Of a stretch of DNA of 40,979 nt, positions 1 through 12,902 are shown one piece after another; positions within the stretch are counted from its first letter, which is position 1, and each line of letters opens with the position of its first letter. The translations under genes were made by a program, and so were the position numbers. Source of the DNA: Priapulus caudatus (lineage: Eukaryota > Priapulida > Priapulimorpha > Priapulimorphida > Priapulidae). A model generated the notes under the pieces. It saw nothing but the letters and a program-made list of their open reading frames with translations, was not told where the DNA came from and did no database searches. The stretch spans positions 1 to 40,979 of the forward strand of contig NW_014578619.1 of NCBI RefSeq assembly GCF_000485595.1. Direction: 5' to 3'.

Positions 1-1163
1 CTGTATGTATGTATGTATGTATGTATGTATGTACTGTATGTATGTTATGGTATGCTAATGTAGGTATGGATGCTTGTAATGTATGTACTGTACTGTAGTA
101 TGTCACTGTATGGTATGTATGTATGTATGTATATATTCGTAAGCTAAGTAAGTACAGTAAAGTACAGTATGTTACTGTATGTACTGTATGTAATGTACTG
201 TATCTATGTAGTAGTATGTATGTATGTTGTATGTAGGTATGATGTATGCTATGTATGTATGATGTATGTATGTACGTATGTATGTATGTATGTATTGTAT
301 GTATGATATCGTATGCTAAGCCCTGATGTATGTATGGCTATGTCATATCTTCCCCCGATGATGCTAGTACCCTCCGCTCATGTAACTGTACGCTATGTAT
401 GTATGTATGTATGTATGGCTATGTATCGTACTGTTATGTATGTATGTATGTATGTATGTATGTATGTATGTATGTATGTATCGTATGTAATGTATCGTCA
501 TGTATGTATGTATTGTATGTATGTATGTATGGATGTATGTATGTATGTATGCTATGTAATGTATGTATGTCAGTGTATCGTATGTACTGTATGATCATGT
601 ATGTATGTATGTATGCTTCATGTATGTATGTATGGTATGATATGCTATGTTTATGTATGGTATGTATGCTACTGTATGTATGTATGTACTGTATGTACTG
701 TAGTGTAATGTATGTATGTATGGATGTAATGTATGTATGTATGGTAGTCGTATGTATGTGATGTATGTTAATGTATGTACTGTATTATTGTATGTATGTA
801 TGCTATGTAATGTATGTATTGTATTGTATGTATGCTATGCTTACGTATGTATCGCTAGCTGTCATGCTATGCTGATGTAGCCTGTATGTATGATGTAGTG
901 TGAGGTATGGTATGTATCTATGTATGTATGTATGTATGTAATGTATGTATTGTATGTATGTTGTATGTAACTGTATGTATTATGTATGTACTGTATGTAT
1001 GTATGTATGTATGTATGTATGGTATGATATGTATGTGATGGATGTATGTATGTATGTATTTATGTATGTAGTATGTATGTATGTATGTATGTAAATGTAT
1101 TATTACTGTAATGTAGGTATGTAGTGTATGTATGTATGTATGTATCGTATGTATGTATGTATG

Positions 1164-1292
1164 TTGTACTACATTAATGCCGTACTGATGGTGCTGGTGC
1201 TTGTGTGCGATGTTGTGTGGGCTGCGTGGCCGTGCCTGCTCGCGTGCGTCGCGTCGCATGCCCATGGCATGCAGCCATGCATGCCATGGCAT
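1164..1292 (+). repeat. GC-rich composite island in the TATG array, copy 1
   Basis: The array changes from TATG to TACTACATTAATGC, then TG/GTGC-rich sequence, then CATG-rich sequence, and back to TATG. This is the same order as the islands at 3290 and 16916, and as the reverse complement of those at 12839 and 18657. It mirrors the island at 14793-14862 in the inverted unit. Confidence 0.75.
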
Positions 1293-3289
1293 GTATGTAT
1301 GTATGTAGGTATGTATTGTATGCTATGTATGTAGTGCTATGTATGTATGTATGTATGCTACGTTATGTATGTATGTATGTACTGTATGTATGTATGTATG
1401 TATGTATGGTAGCTGTATGTATGCTATGTATGAGTCATTTATGTACTCGTAGGATATGTATGTACCTGTCATGATGTACGTATGTATGCTATGATGTATG
1501 TATGTTATGCGATTATGTATGTATGTATGTATGCTATGTATGGTTTGTATGTAACTGTAATGGATGTATGTATGTAATGTACTTGTATGCTAGTGTATGT
1601 ATGTAGTTATCTGTATGTATGTATGTATGTCATCATCATGTAAGTAAGTAAGTAAGTAAGTAAGTATGTATCGTATGTATGTATGCAGGTATGTAGTTGC
1701 TATGTTATGATGTACTGTATGTAGTGTAATGTATGTATGTATGTACTAGTATGTACCTGTATGTATAGCTATGTATGACTGTATCGTATGTAAGTAAGCT
1801 AAGTTAAGTAAGACTAAGTAAGTAAGTAAGTAAGTATGTATGATATGTATGTATTTATGTACGTATGGTGATGTATGTATTGTATGTTACGTATGTAAGG
1901 TATGTATGTAGAATTGCTATTGTATGTTAGATGTAATGTAGATGTACCGGTGCGCGTATGTGAGCCTATGTATGCACTATTGGTATGTCACGATTAGTGT
2001 ACGTGTGATGATGAATGTATGTACTGTATGGTATGATATGTATGTCTATGTATGTATTGATGTTGCTAGTATGATATGTATGTAGTATGATGGTATGTAT
2101 GTACTTGTAGGTATGTATCGTATGCTACGTATGCTATGTATTTATGTATGCTATGTATGGATGTATGGTATGTATGTATGTATGTACTTGTATTTGTATG
2201 TATGTATGTATGTATGTTATTGTTATGTATGTATGTACTGTATGTATGTATGTATGTATGTATGTACTGTATGTCAGGTAATGGATGTAGTATGTATGTA
2301 TGGTATTGTATGTATGTATGTATGTATGTATGTATGTAGTATGTAGTGTATGTATGTATGTATGTATGTATGTATGTATGATGTCATTGTTATGTATGTA
2401 CTGTAGTGCCTATGTATGATATGTATGTATGTATGTATCGTATGTATGTTGTACTGTATGTATGCTTACGGCGTATGTATGCTGATGTATGTATGTATGT
2501 ACTGTATGTATGGTATTATGTATGTATGTTATGTATGTATGTATGTATGGTATGTATGTATGTACACTGTATGTATGTCTGTATGTATGTATGTATGTAT
2601 GTATGTATTATGTATGTTATGTATTATGTTATGTATGTATGTATGTATGTATGTTATGTATGTATGTATGTATGATATGCTATGGACTGGTATGTATGTA
2701 TGTAGGTATGTATGGTATGTATGTATGTATGTATGTATGTATGCTATGCATCATGTATGTATCGTATGTAGCTGTATGCTATGTATGTATGTCACATGTA
2801 TGTATGTAATGTGATGTATGCTGATGTATGTGATTGTGATCGCTATGTATGTATGTATGTATGTAGTGGTATGTATGTATGTACTGCTCCTTGTATGTTA
2901 TGTATGATATGTATGTATGGTATGTATGTTAGTATGTATTATGTATGTATGTATTAGCTGTAGCTATGGTATGTATGTATGTATGATGTATGTATGTATG
3001 GTAGATGTATGTATTATGGATGTATGTATGTATCGTATGATATGTATGTATCTCAATGTATGTAGTGTATGTATGTAGTATGTAGTGTATGTTATGTCAC
3101 GTATGTATGTAGTATGTATGTATGGATGGTATGTACTGTATGGTAAGTGTATGTTATGTATGTATGTATGCTATGTGATGTAGTGTATTATGTATGTGAT
3201 GGTAATGCTAGTGTATGTATGATATTGGGATGGGTATGTATGTAGTTATGTATGTATGTATGGTATGTATGTATGCTATGATATCGTAT

Positions 3290-3360
3290 GTACTCACCCA
3301 TTAATGCATGATGTGGTGTGTGTCGTGTGCGCTTGCGTGCGCTGGCGTGCCATGCATGTA
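3290..3360 (+). repeat. GC-rich composite island with anchor, copy 2
   Basis: The order is TACTCACCCATTAATGCATG anchor, TG-rich, GCGTG-rich, CATGCATG, then TATG. The anchor is the imperfect reverse complement of the 19-mer at 12882-12900 and 18742-18760. It shares GCTTGCGTG and the flanking sequence with the island at 12839-12902. Confidence 0.8.
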
Positions 3361-4952
3361 CTGTATGTATGTATGCTATGTATGTATGTATGTATGTATG
3401 TATGTATCGTATGTATGTAATGTATGTGATGCTTAGTGTATGGTATGTATGTATGTATGTATGTATGTATGTATGTATGCTATGTATGCGTATGTATGTA
3501 AGTGTATGTATGTTAATGGTATGTATGTATGTATGTATGTATGCTATGTATGTATGTACCTTCACTCTCACGCTTGTACCTGTATTGTAATGTACTGTAT
3601 GTAGTGTATGTATGTATGTAATGTATGTATGTCATGTATGTATGTATGTATGCTATGTATGTATGTATGTATGTTAATGGTATGTATGTATGCTATGTAT
3701 CGTATGTATGTATTATGTATTAGTATGTATGTATATATGGTACATAAGTAAGTAAGCTGAGAGTAAGTATGTATGTATGTATGCGTCATGTATGTCATTA
3801 TGTCGATGTAGGTACTGTATGTATTGTAGGTAGTATTATTGTATGTATGTATGTATGTAGTGTATGTATGTATGTATGTATTATGCTTGTATGGATGCTA
3901 TGTATGTCACTGTATGTATGTATGTTCTATGTATGTATGTATGTAATCGTATGTATGGATGTGATGTATGTATGGTATGTATTGTATGCTCTATGTATGT
4001 ATGCTATGATATGTAGTGGATGGTATGTATGCTACTGTATGTATGTATGATATGTCATGTATGTATGTATGTATGTATGTATGTATGTGATGTATGTATG
4101 TAAGTAAGGTAAGTAAGTAAAGTACAGTAATGTAAGTAGAGTAAGCTTAAGTAGAGTAAGTATGTATGTAGTGTATTTATGTCACGTATGTATGTATGTA
4201 TGTATGTATGGATGTTATGTAACTATGTACGTATGTATGTATGTATGCTATGTATAATCTGCTATTGTATGTATGTATGTATCGTATGTACTTGACGTCC
4301 TAGTGTATGTATGTAACTGTATGTATGTATGGTATCGTATGTATGTATGTACTGTAGTAATGTATGTATGTATGCTATGCTCTGCTAGTACTGCTTGTAT
4401 GTAGTATCGTATGCCTATGTATGTATGTACTCGTATGTATTTGGCTATGCTATAGTATGTAAGGTATGCTGTATGTATGTATGTAGTAATGTATGTAGCT
4501 ATGTATGCTATGTATGGTCACCTGTATGTATGTATGTATGTTGTATGCTATGTATGATGTATGTTAGTATGTATGTATGTATGTATGTATGTATGTAGAT
4601 GTATGTATGTATCGGTTAGTATGCTATGTATGTATGTATGTATGGTATGTATGTGAGTATGTATGTATGTATGTATGCTATGTATGTATGTATGTATGTA
4701 TGCTATGTATGTATGTATGTATGTATGTATGTATGTATGTATGTATGTTATGTATGTATGTATGGATGTATGTATGTATGTTATGTATGTATGTATGTGT
4801 ATGTATGTATGTATGTTATGTATGTATGTAGTATGTATGTATGTATGTATTTAATGTATGTATGTATGCTATGTATGTATTATGTAGTATGTTATTGTAT
4901 GTATGTAATGTATGTCATGCTATGTATGTGTATGTATGTATCGCTATGTATG

Positions 4953-5031
4953 TATGTGTGTGTGGGCTGTGTGCTGGGTCGTGTGGTGGCTGTGTCCGCG
5001 AGGTGTGTGTGTGTGTGTGGGTGTGTGCTGT
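4953..5031 (+). repeat. TG-rich island in TATG array
   Basis: TGTG runs with a GC-rich centre interrupt the TATG array. Its mirror position in the inverted unit is the CA block at 11168-11226; the coordinate sum of about 16.19 kb agrees with the other mirrored landmarks. Confidence 0.7.
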
Positions 5032-5585
5032 ATGTATGTATATATGTATGTATGTATGTTGTATGTATGTACTGCTATGCATGTATGTAGTAGGTATGTA
5101 TGGTTATGTATGGTACTTCGTATGTGATGTAAGTTGTATATGTATGTATGTATGCTAAGTGTACTGTATGTATGTAGCTATGATGTATGTATGTACTGTA
5201 TGTATTAAGTAAGTAAGTATAGTAAGTATGTACTGTAATGTATGTGATGTATGTATGTATGCTATGCTTATGTATGTATGTATGTACCTCGCTATGTATG
5301 TATGTATGTATGTAGTGTATGCTTGTAGTATGTATGTAGTTATGTGATGTATGTACCGTAGTATGTAATGTATGTATTTATGTAGGTATGTATGTATAGT
5401 ATGTATGTATGCCTCATGTTATGTAGGCTTCACTGTATGTACGGTAATGTATGTATGTAATATATGTATGTATGTGAGGTATTGTGTATGATAATGTCAT
5501 GTATGTATAGTATGTATGTATGTATGTATGTATGTATGTATGTATGTATGTATGTATGTATGTATGTATGTATGTATGTATGTAT

Positions 5586-5635
5586 TAGATGGCAGCAGCT
5601 TCTAATGCTCCTCTCACTCTCTTTCGCACCCGCAG
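5586..5635 (+). promoter_or_regulatory. 3' splice site of the mGluR penultimate exon
   Basis: A polypyrimidine tract (about 5601-5631, CTCCTCTCACTCTCTTTCGC) ends in CGCAG at 5631-5635. The AG at 5634-5635 enters the receptor reading frame in phase 1: one base of the first codon comes from the upstream exon, outside the window. It is an abrupt switch from TATG repeat to coding sequence. Confidence 0.85.
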
Positions 5636-6949
5636 GCTTGGCAGGTACGGAGTTCCACTTCGCCCTGAATGCACTCGGCGAGCAGACTGGCGACGGCATC
5701 GCTCGCTACAACATCATCCATTTCCGGCGCAACGTCGTCAATAGCACGTACGAGTGGGTTAAGGTCGGCAAGTACTACAACGGCTTGCTGACCCTCAACA
5801 TGTCCGAGGTGCGCTTCCGCGTCGCCGAGCCGGCAATTCCTCTCTCCGCCTGCAGCCCCCCGTGCGGGAAGAGCCAGAAGAAGACGTTCCAGATGGAGGG
5901 CGACATCTGCTGCTGGTACTGCGTCAACTGCTCCCAGTATCAGATCCCGATCAACTCGCAGCAGGAGTGCTTCCAGTGTCCGAACGGCTTTCTTCCGAGC
6001 GAGGATCGCAACGCGTGCATCGCGATTCCGGAAAACTACTTGCACTACGACAGCGTGTGGGCGATCAGCGTCATGTGCTTCTCGACGATCGGCATCGGCG
6101 TCACCGGCTTCGTATTCGCCGTCTTCGTCAAGTACAGCAACACTCCCGTCGTCAAGGCGTCGGGCCGCGAGCTCAGCTTCGTGCTGCTCGCTGGAATTCT
6201 GCTCTGCTACGCGCAGACGTTCCTGCTCGTCTTCAAGCCGACCGACGTCTTCTGTACGGCGTCGATGTTCGGCGTCGGCTTCTCGTTCTCCGTCTGCTAC
6301 GCGGCGCTGCTCACGAAGACAAACCGCATCGCGCGCATCTTCAACAGCGGCAAGCGGTCGGCGAAGCGGCCGAGCTTCATCTCACCCAAATCGCAGATTC
6401 TCATCTGCTTCGGGCTCGTCAGCGTGCAGGTGCTCGTTTCCGGCATCTGGATGTTCGTGTCGCCGCCGAGCGCCGAGCACCTGTACCCGACGGAGGAGAG
6501 CAACGAGCTGATCTGCTCGGCGTCGAAGGATGCGACGTACATGATCGTCTGCGCCTACCCGGTGTGTCTGATGGTCGTCTGCACGCTGTACGCCGTGCTG
6601 ACGCGCAAGATCCCCGAGGCGTTCAACGAGAGCAAGTTCATCGGCTTCACGATGTACACGACGTGCATCCTCTGGCTCGCCTTCGTGCCCATCTATCTGT
6701 CGACGCAGGGCAACCTGACTGTGCGTATCATCACGATGTGCATCGTCGTCAGCCTCAGCGGCACCGTGTCGCTAATCTGCCTCTTCACGCCGAAGATGTA
6801 TATAATAGTGATGCATCCGGAACGCAACGTGCGCCAGTCTATGATGACTAAGCCCGCCTCGGCGGCGACATCTAGCTACACGAAGCAGCCGTCGAACGTG
6901 CATCAAACTAGTTCTTCCTATAGAGTTGACTCGGGCACGCAGTCGGACG
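5636..6949 (+). CDS. Metabotropic glutamate receptor (class C GPCR), penultimate coding exon, partial gene
   Basis: This exon encodes 437 full codons of an mGluR, a plasma-membrane receptor that senses glutamate and signals through heterotrimeric G proteins. Counting from the first full codon (Leu at 5638), residues 1-70 are the end of the Venus-flytrap ligand domain. From residue 72 (CSPPC) a cysteine-rich domain shows the nine cysteines typical of the family. The seven transmembrane helices run from about residue 140 (VWAISVM) to 390 (KMYIIV). Family hallmarks are VVKASGREL in loop 1, ALLTKTNRIARIF in loop 2, KIPEAFNESKFIGFTMYTTC in loop 3/TM6 and FTPKMYII in TM7. ASGREL, RIARIF and RPSFISP resemble group II/III receptors. 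The exon is GC-rich at third positions. It ends in phase 1 at a GTAAGC donor (6950); SGTQSD lies just before it. Upstream exons are not in the window. Confidence 0.96.
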
Positions 6950-6955
6950 GTAAGC
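6950..6955 (+). promoter_or_regulatory. 5' splice donor (GTAAGC), phase 1
   Basis: CGGACG|GTAAGC is a good donor. It leaves one base of a glycine codon, which the acceptors before 36158 or 36125 complete in frame. If it is not used, translation runs 22 more codons (through ALWYSMCV) to a TAG at 7015-7017, giving a different, shorter tail. Confidence 0.8.
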
Positions 6956-7017
6956 CGGTAGATATATCGATGGCGGGCGTGCTGCCTGTTGCGTTGTGGT
7001 ATAGCATGTGTGTGTAG

Positions 7018-7160
7018 AGCGATGCTTAGATGTACGCGCATGTGCTTATTTGTTTTTGCTATACTCTGTCACTTCTTGCTCAATGTCTTTATTACTCCCT
7101 TTTCCGCTCTCTCCTCTCCTTCTCTAATTATATCGATAAATCTGATCATGTATGTGTAAG
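7018..7160 (+). other. Intron start, unique sequence duplicated in inverse
   Basis: Low-complexity T/C-rich DNA after the intron-retention stop codon. It has a clear inverted counterpart at about 8905-9060, which differs mainly by one-base indels. Confidence 0.7.
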
Positions 7161-7270
7161 TTCATCCATCCCTCCATTCCTCCATTCACCCATCCATCCA
7201 TCCATCTATCCATCCATCCATTTATTTATTTATCCATTCATCCATCCATCCATCTAACCATCCATCCATC
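7160..7270 (+). repeat. (TCCA)n microsatellite
   Basis: About 100 bp of TCCA/TTTA units. The inverted counterpart at 8463-8870 is about four times longer, so the two arms differ strongly in repeat length here. Confidence 0.9.
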
Positions 7271-8440
7271 CAAGATGTATATATGTGACTGTAAAACAAT
7301 ATAACGATATAGCTAAATGAGGTTATGTGTAGGTGACTAATATACTTTGCTTCATACGCGTTAGCGATGTGAGATCAGTGAGAGACATTTCCGCGTCCTA
7401 CCCCGCAATTGTTCACGAGCATTACTGAAAATTCTCGAATCTTTCTCGAGTCAGCTCGAACGCGTTCGACCATTTGCGAGGATTTCCCAAATAAAAAATC
7501 AAATATTTGCGAGCAATATCGTCGAAAGTTGTCGAATCTGTATATACAAACGCTGCCAAATATTTGTGTTCGAGGATTCGCGGAAATCATCGAATCTGCG
7601 AGCGAGTGCGTTAGCGGATTTAGTGAAACCTTCAATGCGACCCATGTGTACATGGCGCGCCCCATACTCTACTCTACTATACATACGGCCGATTCTAACA
7701 GGCTTCCTTTTATTTTTATATCTGCAATCCGTTCATCATGATTATGGCGATGTAAAACGTTGTGAGACCAGTATTATGATAATATCTTGACCGCTATATC
7801 GCTTCGGCGCCGGCACATTCTCTGGAATCCAGCCAAACTTTACTACTCCCACTCCCTCACGTTGCCGCGTCGATGACAACGACTTTCACAGAAGAACAGT
7901 TCTAAACGATCACATGAGCGGGTAGATATGTGAGCGGGAATATACTGAGTCTCGCATATCACTGCTCTTCTACTTTCTGCGTGCACCCGCAATGATCCTC
8001 CCAGTACATCCTTACTAGTGATAACAGCAAGACCACGTAAACTACTAAAAACCATGCGATTTGTCATGGAGCTATTTCGTCAGTCACGTTTTCGCCTGAC
8101 GTCGTAGTTATCGTCTGCGTGATGAGCTGGCGGGTGTTCCGGATGAATTAGATTAGTTTGATTAGTCATCGATTTAATAGAGTGAGTATTTTAGAAGTGA
8201 ATTTAATTAGTGTTTTTTTATCGTGGATTTATAATAACGATATGTGGAGCATTCGCGCCATAGAGTCGTGTGACTATGCGGGACAGACGACTGCATGGCT
8301 CTGATGCCCAGGCTAGAGGAGGAGGGGCTCTTACACGTCGCGTACAGCGACACACTGGAAGAGAAGGAAGAGGAGAAGGAGGAGGAGAAGGAGGAGGAGG
8401 GTGAGGATGTGGAGGGGCCCTTACATGTCACACATCCCCT
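7271..8440. other. Unpaired spacer of the U1/U2 inverted repeat
   Basis: About 1.17 kb of unique DNA between the two arms; arm similarity fades at GTGAC-TGTAA near 7285 and 8435. No gene is recognised. 7400-7660 repeats short motifs (TCGAATCT at about 7434, 7533 and 7589; TTTGCGAG; CAAATATTTG), which suggests an old unclassified interspersed element. 8350-8412 is a GAGGAGAAG purine-rich tract. Confidence 0.6.
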
Positions 8441-8880
8441 TATATATATATATATATACATATAGGATGGATGGATGGATGGATGGATGGATGGGATGGA
8501 TGGATGGATGGATGGTATGGATGGATGGATTGGCATGGATGGATGGGATGGATGGATGGGATGGATGGATGGATGGATGGATGGATGGATGGATGGATGG
8601 ATGGATGGAATGGATGGATGGATGGATGGATAGAATGGATGGAAATGGATGGATGGATGATGAATGGATGGATGAATGGATGGATGGATTGATGAGTGGG
8701 ATGGAAATGGATTGAGGAATGGATGAATGGATGGAGAATGGATTAGATGGATGGATGGATGGAATGGATGGATGGATGGATGGCTGGATGGATGGATGGT
8801 TAGATGGATGGAATGGATGAATGGATAAATAAATTAAATGGATGGATGGATAGATTGGATAGGATGGATGTGAGAAGGAA
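8441..8880 (+). repeat. (TA)n then (ATGG)n microsatellite
   Basis: A short TA run at 8442-8462 is followed by about 410 bp of GGAT/ATGG units with scattered variants. It is the inverse of the (TCCA)n at 7160-7270. The open frames here (M-D-G-W) are repeat translation. Confidence 0.93.
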
Positions 8881-10558
8881 TGGAGGATGGATGAACCTTA
8901 CACATACATGATCAGATTTATGATATAATAAGAGAAGGAGAGGAGAAGAGCGAGGAGTAATAAAGAATTGAAGCAAGAAGTGACGAGTAATAGCAAAAAC
9001 AAATAAGTCATGCGCGTACCATCTAAAGCATCGCTCTAAGCAAAACACACACATGCCTATAACACACGCAACAGGCAGCACCCCGCCATCGATATTATCT
9101 ACCGGCTTACGTCCGGACTGCGTGCCCAGTCAACTCTATAAGGAGACAGTTTTGATGCACGTTCGACGGCGCTTCGTGAGCTAGATGTCGCCGCGAGGCG
9201 GGCTTTAGTCATCATAGCGGCGCACGTTGCGTCCGGATGCATCACTATTATATACATCTTCGGCGTGAAAGAGGCAGATTAAAGCGACACGGTGCCGCGA
9301 GGCTGACGACGATCGCACATCGCTGAATGATACGCACAGTCCAGGTTGGCCCTGCGTCGCACAGCATTAGATGGGGCACGAAGTCGAGCCAGGAGGATGC
9401 ACGTCGTGTACATCGTGAAAGCCGATGAACTTGCTCTCGTTGAACGCCTCGGGGATCTTGCGCGTCAGCACGATGCGTACAGCCGTGGCAGACGACGCAT
9501 CAAGACACACCGGGTAAAGGCGCAGACGATCATAGTACGTCGCATCCTTCGACGCGAGCAGATCGAAGCTCGTTTGTGCTCTCCCTTGTACCGCGGTACA
9601 GAGTGCTCGGCGCTCGGCACGGCGAACAACGAACATCCAGAAATGCCGGAAAGCGAGCACCTGCACGCTGACGAGCCCGAATCCACAGATGCAGAATGCG
9701 TGCGATTTGGGTGAGAGTGAAGCTCGGCCGCTATCGCCGACCGCTTGCCAGCTGTTGAAGATCGCGCGATGCGGATTTGCCTATCGTGGCAAGCGCGCTA
9801 GCAGACGGAGAAGATGAAGCCCGAACGCCGAACTCGACGGACCGTAGCAGAAGACGTCGGTCGGCTTGAAGCACAGGAACCGTCTGCGACGTAGCAAGGC
9901 CAGAATTCCAGCGAGCAGACACGAACTGAGTCTCTGGCGGCCGACGCCTTTGACGACGGGAGTGTTTGCTGTACTTTGACGAAGACGGCGAATACGAAGC
10001 GCGGTTGACGCCGATGCGATTCGTGCGAGAAAGCACATGACGCTGATCGCCCACACCTGTCGTAGTGCAAGTAATTTTCCCGGAATCGCGATGCAACGCG
10101 TTTTGACGATCGCTCGCTCGGAAGAAAAGCCGTTCGGACACTGAAGCACTCCCTGCTGCCGAGTTGACGGGATCTGATAGTTTCGGGACAGTTGACGCAG
10201 TACCAGCACAGAAATGTCGCCTCCATCTGGAACGTCCTTCTATCTGGCTCTTCCGCACGGGGGGCTGCCAGGCGGAGAGGAGGAATTTGCCCGGCTCGGC
10301 GACGCGGAACGCACCTCGGACATGTTGAGGGTCAGCAAGCCGTTGTAGTACTTGCCGGCGACCTTAAACCCACTCGTACGTGCTAATTGACGACGATTGA
10401 GCCGGAAATGGAGATGTTGTAAGCGAGCGAATGCCGTCGCCAGTCTGCTCGCGAGGTTGCATTCAGGAGCTGAAGTGGAACTCCGTACGCTGCCAAGCCT
10501 GCAGGGTGCGAAAGAGAGGTGAGAGGCATCTTAGAAGCTCTGCCATCTAATACATACA
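8881..10558 (-). pseudogene. Inverted, frame-broken copy of the mGluR exon
   Basis: The reverse strand matches 5570-7160 in order: TATG repeat, the AGATGGCAGC segment, splice acceptor (near 10499), cysteine-rich domain, transmembrane helices, tail, donor-like site and intron start. Fragments such as LTRKIPEAFNESKFIGF and CFKPTDVFC survive in different frames. The differences are dominated by one-base insertions, and a smaller number of deletions, spread evenly over coding and intron parts, so no long frame remains. The donor has lost a G (CGGAC|GTAAGC). Substitutions are few and not biased to third positions. This looks more like uncorrected long-read error than an aged pseudogene, but a real inverted duplication cannot be excluded. 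It lies inside the gene's own intron, on the opposite strand. Confidence 0.85.
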
Positions 10559-11167
10559 GTACATACATACATAACATAATACATACATAAACATACATAC
10601 ATACATACATACATAATACAATACAATAACATATATACTACATACAATACATACCAATACATACATACATACAACATACATACATCACATACATACTACA
10701 TACATACATACATACATACATACATACACACATAGCATTACATACGATACATATATTACATACATACATTACTACCAATACATACATACATGACATAACA
10801 TACAATACATACATACATACATAATACATAAATACAATACATATAATAGCATATTAGCATACATACATGGAATACATACTACATACATACCATACAATTA
10901 CGATACAACATACATACATACATAACATACATACATACAGTCATACATACATACATACATACATAAATACATACAATACTTACTTACTTACTTGACTTAC
11001 ATACATAAGATGGTACATACATCATACCAATACATACATACATACATACATACATACAGTACATACATACATACATAGACATACATACATACATAACATA
11101 CATACATAATACATACATACATACATTACATACAACAATATCATACATAACATAATACATACATACA

Positions 11168-11182
11168 TACCACACACACCAA

Positions 11183-11213
<31 letters not shown>

Positions 11214-11232
11214 CACAACACACACACACATA
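11168..11232 (-). repeat. (CA)n block in CATA array
   Basis: CA-rich interruption that mirrors the TG-rich island at 4953-5031. Confidence 0.75.
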
Positions 11233-12402
11233 CATACATACATACATACATACATACATACACTACATACCATCTACATATCATACAACATACATACATA
11301 CATACATACCATACATAACATACATACATACATACATACATACATACATACATACATACATACATACAATAATACATACATACATACATACATACATACA
11401 ATACATACATACATTATCATACATACATACATACATACATACATAAACATACGACTATACATACATATCATTATCATACATACATATCATAGCATACATA
11501 CATGACAGTACATTAACAAACAATACATTACATCATCATACATCATACATACATACATACATACATACAATAACATCCATACATACAACATATACAATAC
11601 ATATCATAACATTACATACATAATACGATACATACATACAATACATACCATACATACATACATACATACATACATACATACCTACATACATACATCCATA
11701 GCATACATCATACATACATACCATACATACATCTAACATACATACATACATTACATACATCATACATACATACATACATACATACAATACATACAACATA
11801 ACATACATATCATACAATCATACATACGATACAGTAGCATACATACATACATACATACAATACCATACATACATACATACATACATACATAACAAACATA
11901 CTACATACATACATACATACATACATACATACATAACATACGTATACATACATCCCTTACATACATACATACATACATACATACGATACATAACGTACAT
12001 AACATTACATACAGTACATACTACACTACTATATACATACACTACATACTTATAACATAGCATACATACAATACAATACATACAATACATACAGTACATA
12101 TCATCACATACATACATAGCATACATACCACATACATACATACATACAGTACATACACTACATACATACAATACATACTTACAGATACATACATACATAC
12201 ATACATACATAATACATACATTACAGTACATAATACACTACATACATCATACGTATACTAACTACTACCTACTACTACTTTATTACTACTAATCTTACTT
12301 ACATACATACATACAACTACATACATATCATACATACATACATATCATACATACAACCCATACATACAATACATACATACATACATACATAATACATACA
12401 TC

Positions 12403-12458
12403 ATCATGCATGCATGCATATCAGCTTAAGCATTGACTTCACTTAGCACACACACAAC
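12403..12458. other. Short unique insert in CATA array
   Basis: CATGCATGCATG is followed by about 35 bases of unique sequence (AGCTTAAGCATTGACTTCAC) and a short CA run. No function is recognised. Confidence 0.5.
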
Positions 12459-12838
12459 TATGATTACAATAGCATACATACCATACAACATACATACATA
12501 ACATACATACATACATACATACATACATAACAATACATACATACATACATAACATACATAGCATACATACATACATACAATTCATACAATACATACATAC
12601 GATACATACATACAACATACCATACATACATACATACATACATACATACATACAACATAGCATACATACATACATAACATTACATACATACATACATACA
12701 TACATATATCAACATACATTACATAACATACATAATACATACATACATTACTACAGTACAATCACATACTTATACATAACATACATACATACATACATAA
12801 CATAACACTACATACACTTACATAGCATACATACATAC

Positions 12839-12902
12839 AATGCATGCACGACACGCAAGCACAACAACACACCACACACAACTCATGCATTAATGTAGTA
12901 CA
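12839..12902 (-). repeat. GC-rich composite island with anchor, copy 3 (inverted)
   Basis: The order is TGCATGCACG, CACGCAAGC, CA-rich, then the anchor CTCATGCATTAATGTAGTA at 12882-12900. This is the reverse of the order in the forward units. The 19-mer is identical to 18742-18760. Confidence 0.85.

Larger units (their letters stand above)
1..5585 (+). repeat. TATG tetranucleotide array, unit U1 (forward)
   Basis: Nearly the whole stretch is (TATG)n broken by single-base insertions and deletions rather than whole-unit changes. Within it are TAAG tracts (about 1641-1667, 1793-1838, 3743-3772, 4098-4160, 5205-5230) and three GC-rich islands listed separately. A fairly pure run of about 18 TATG units lies at 5511-5585, just before the exon. 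It lies 5' of the mGluR exon, so it is intronic if the gene model holds. All open frames here are repeat translations (M-Y-V-C) and not genes. Confidence 0.95.

Noticed and set aside
1-5160. Many open frames of 60-150 codons rich in M-Y-V-C on either strand of the TATG/CATA arrays
   Set aside because: (TATG)n has no stop codon in any forward frame, so open frames follow automatically. No start context, domain or composition supports a gene.
5862-6851. 329-codon frame overlapping the mGluR exon, and 143-codon antisense frame at 5614-6045
   Set aside because: Shadow frames in GC-rich coding DNA. The receptor frame explains the sequence fully and the shadows show no family motif.
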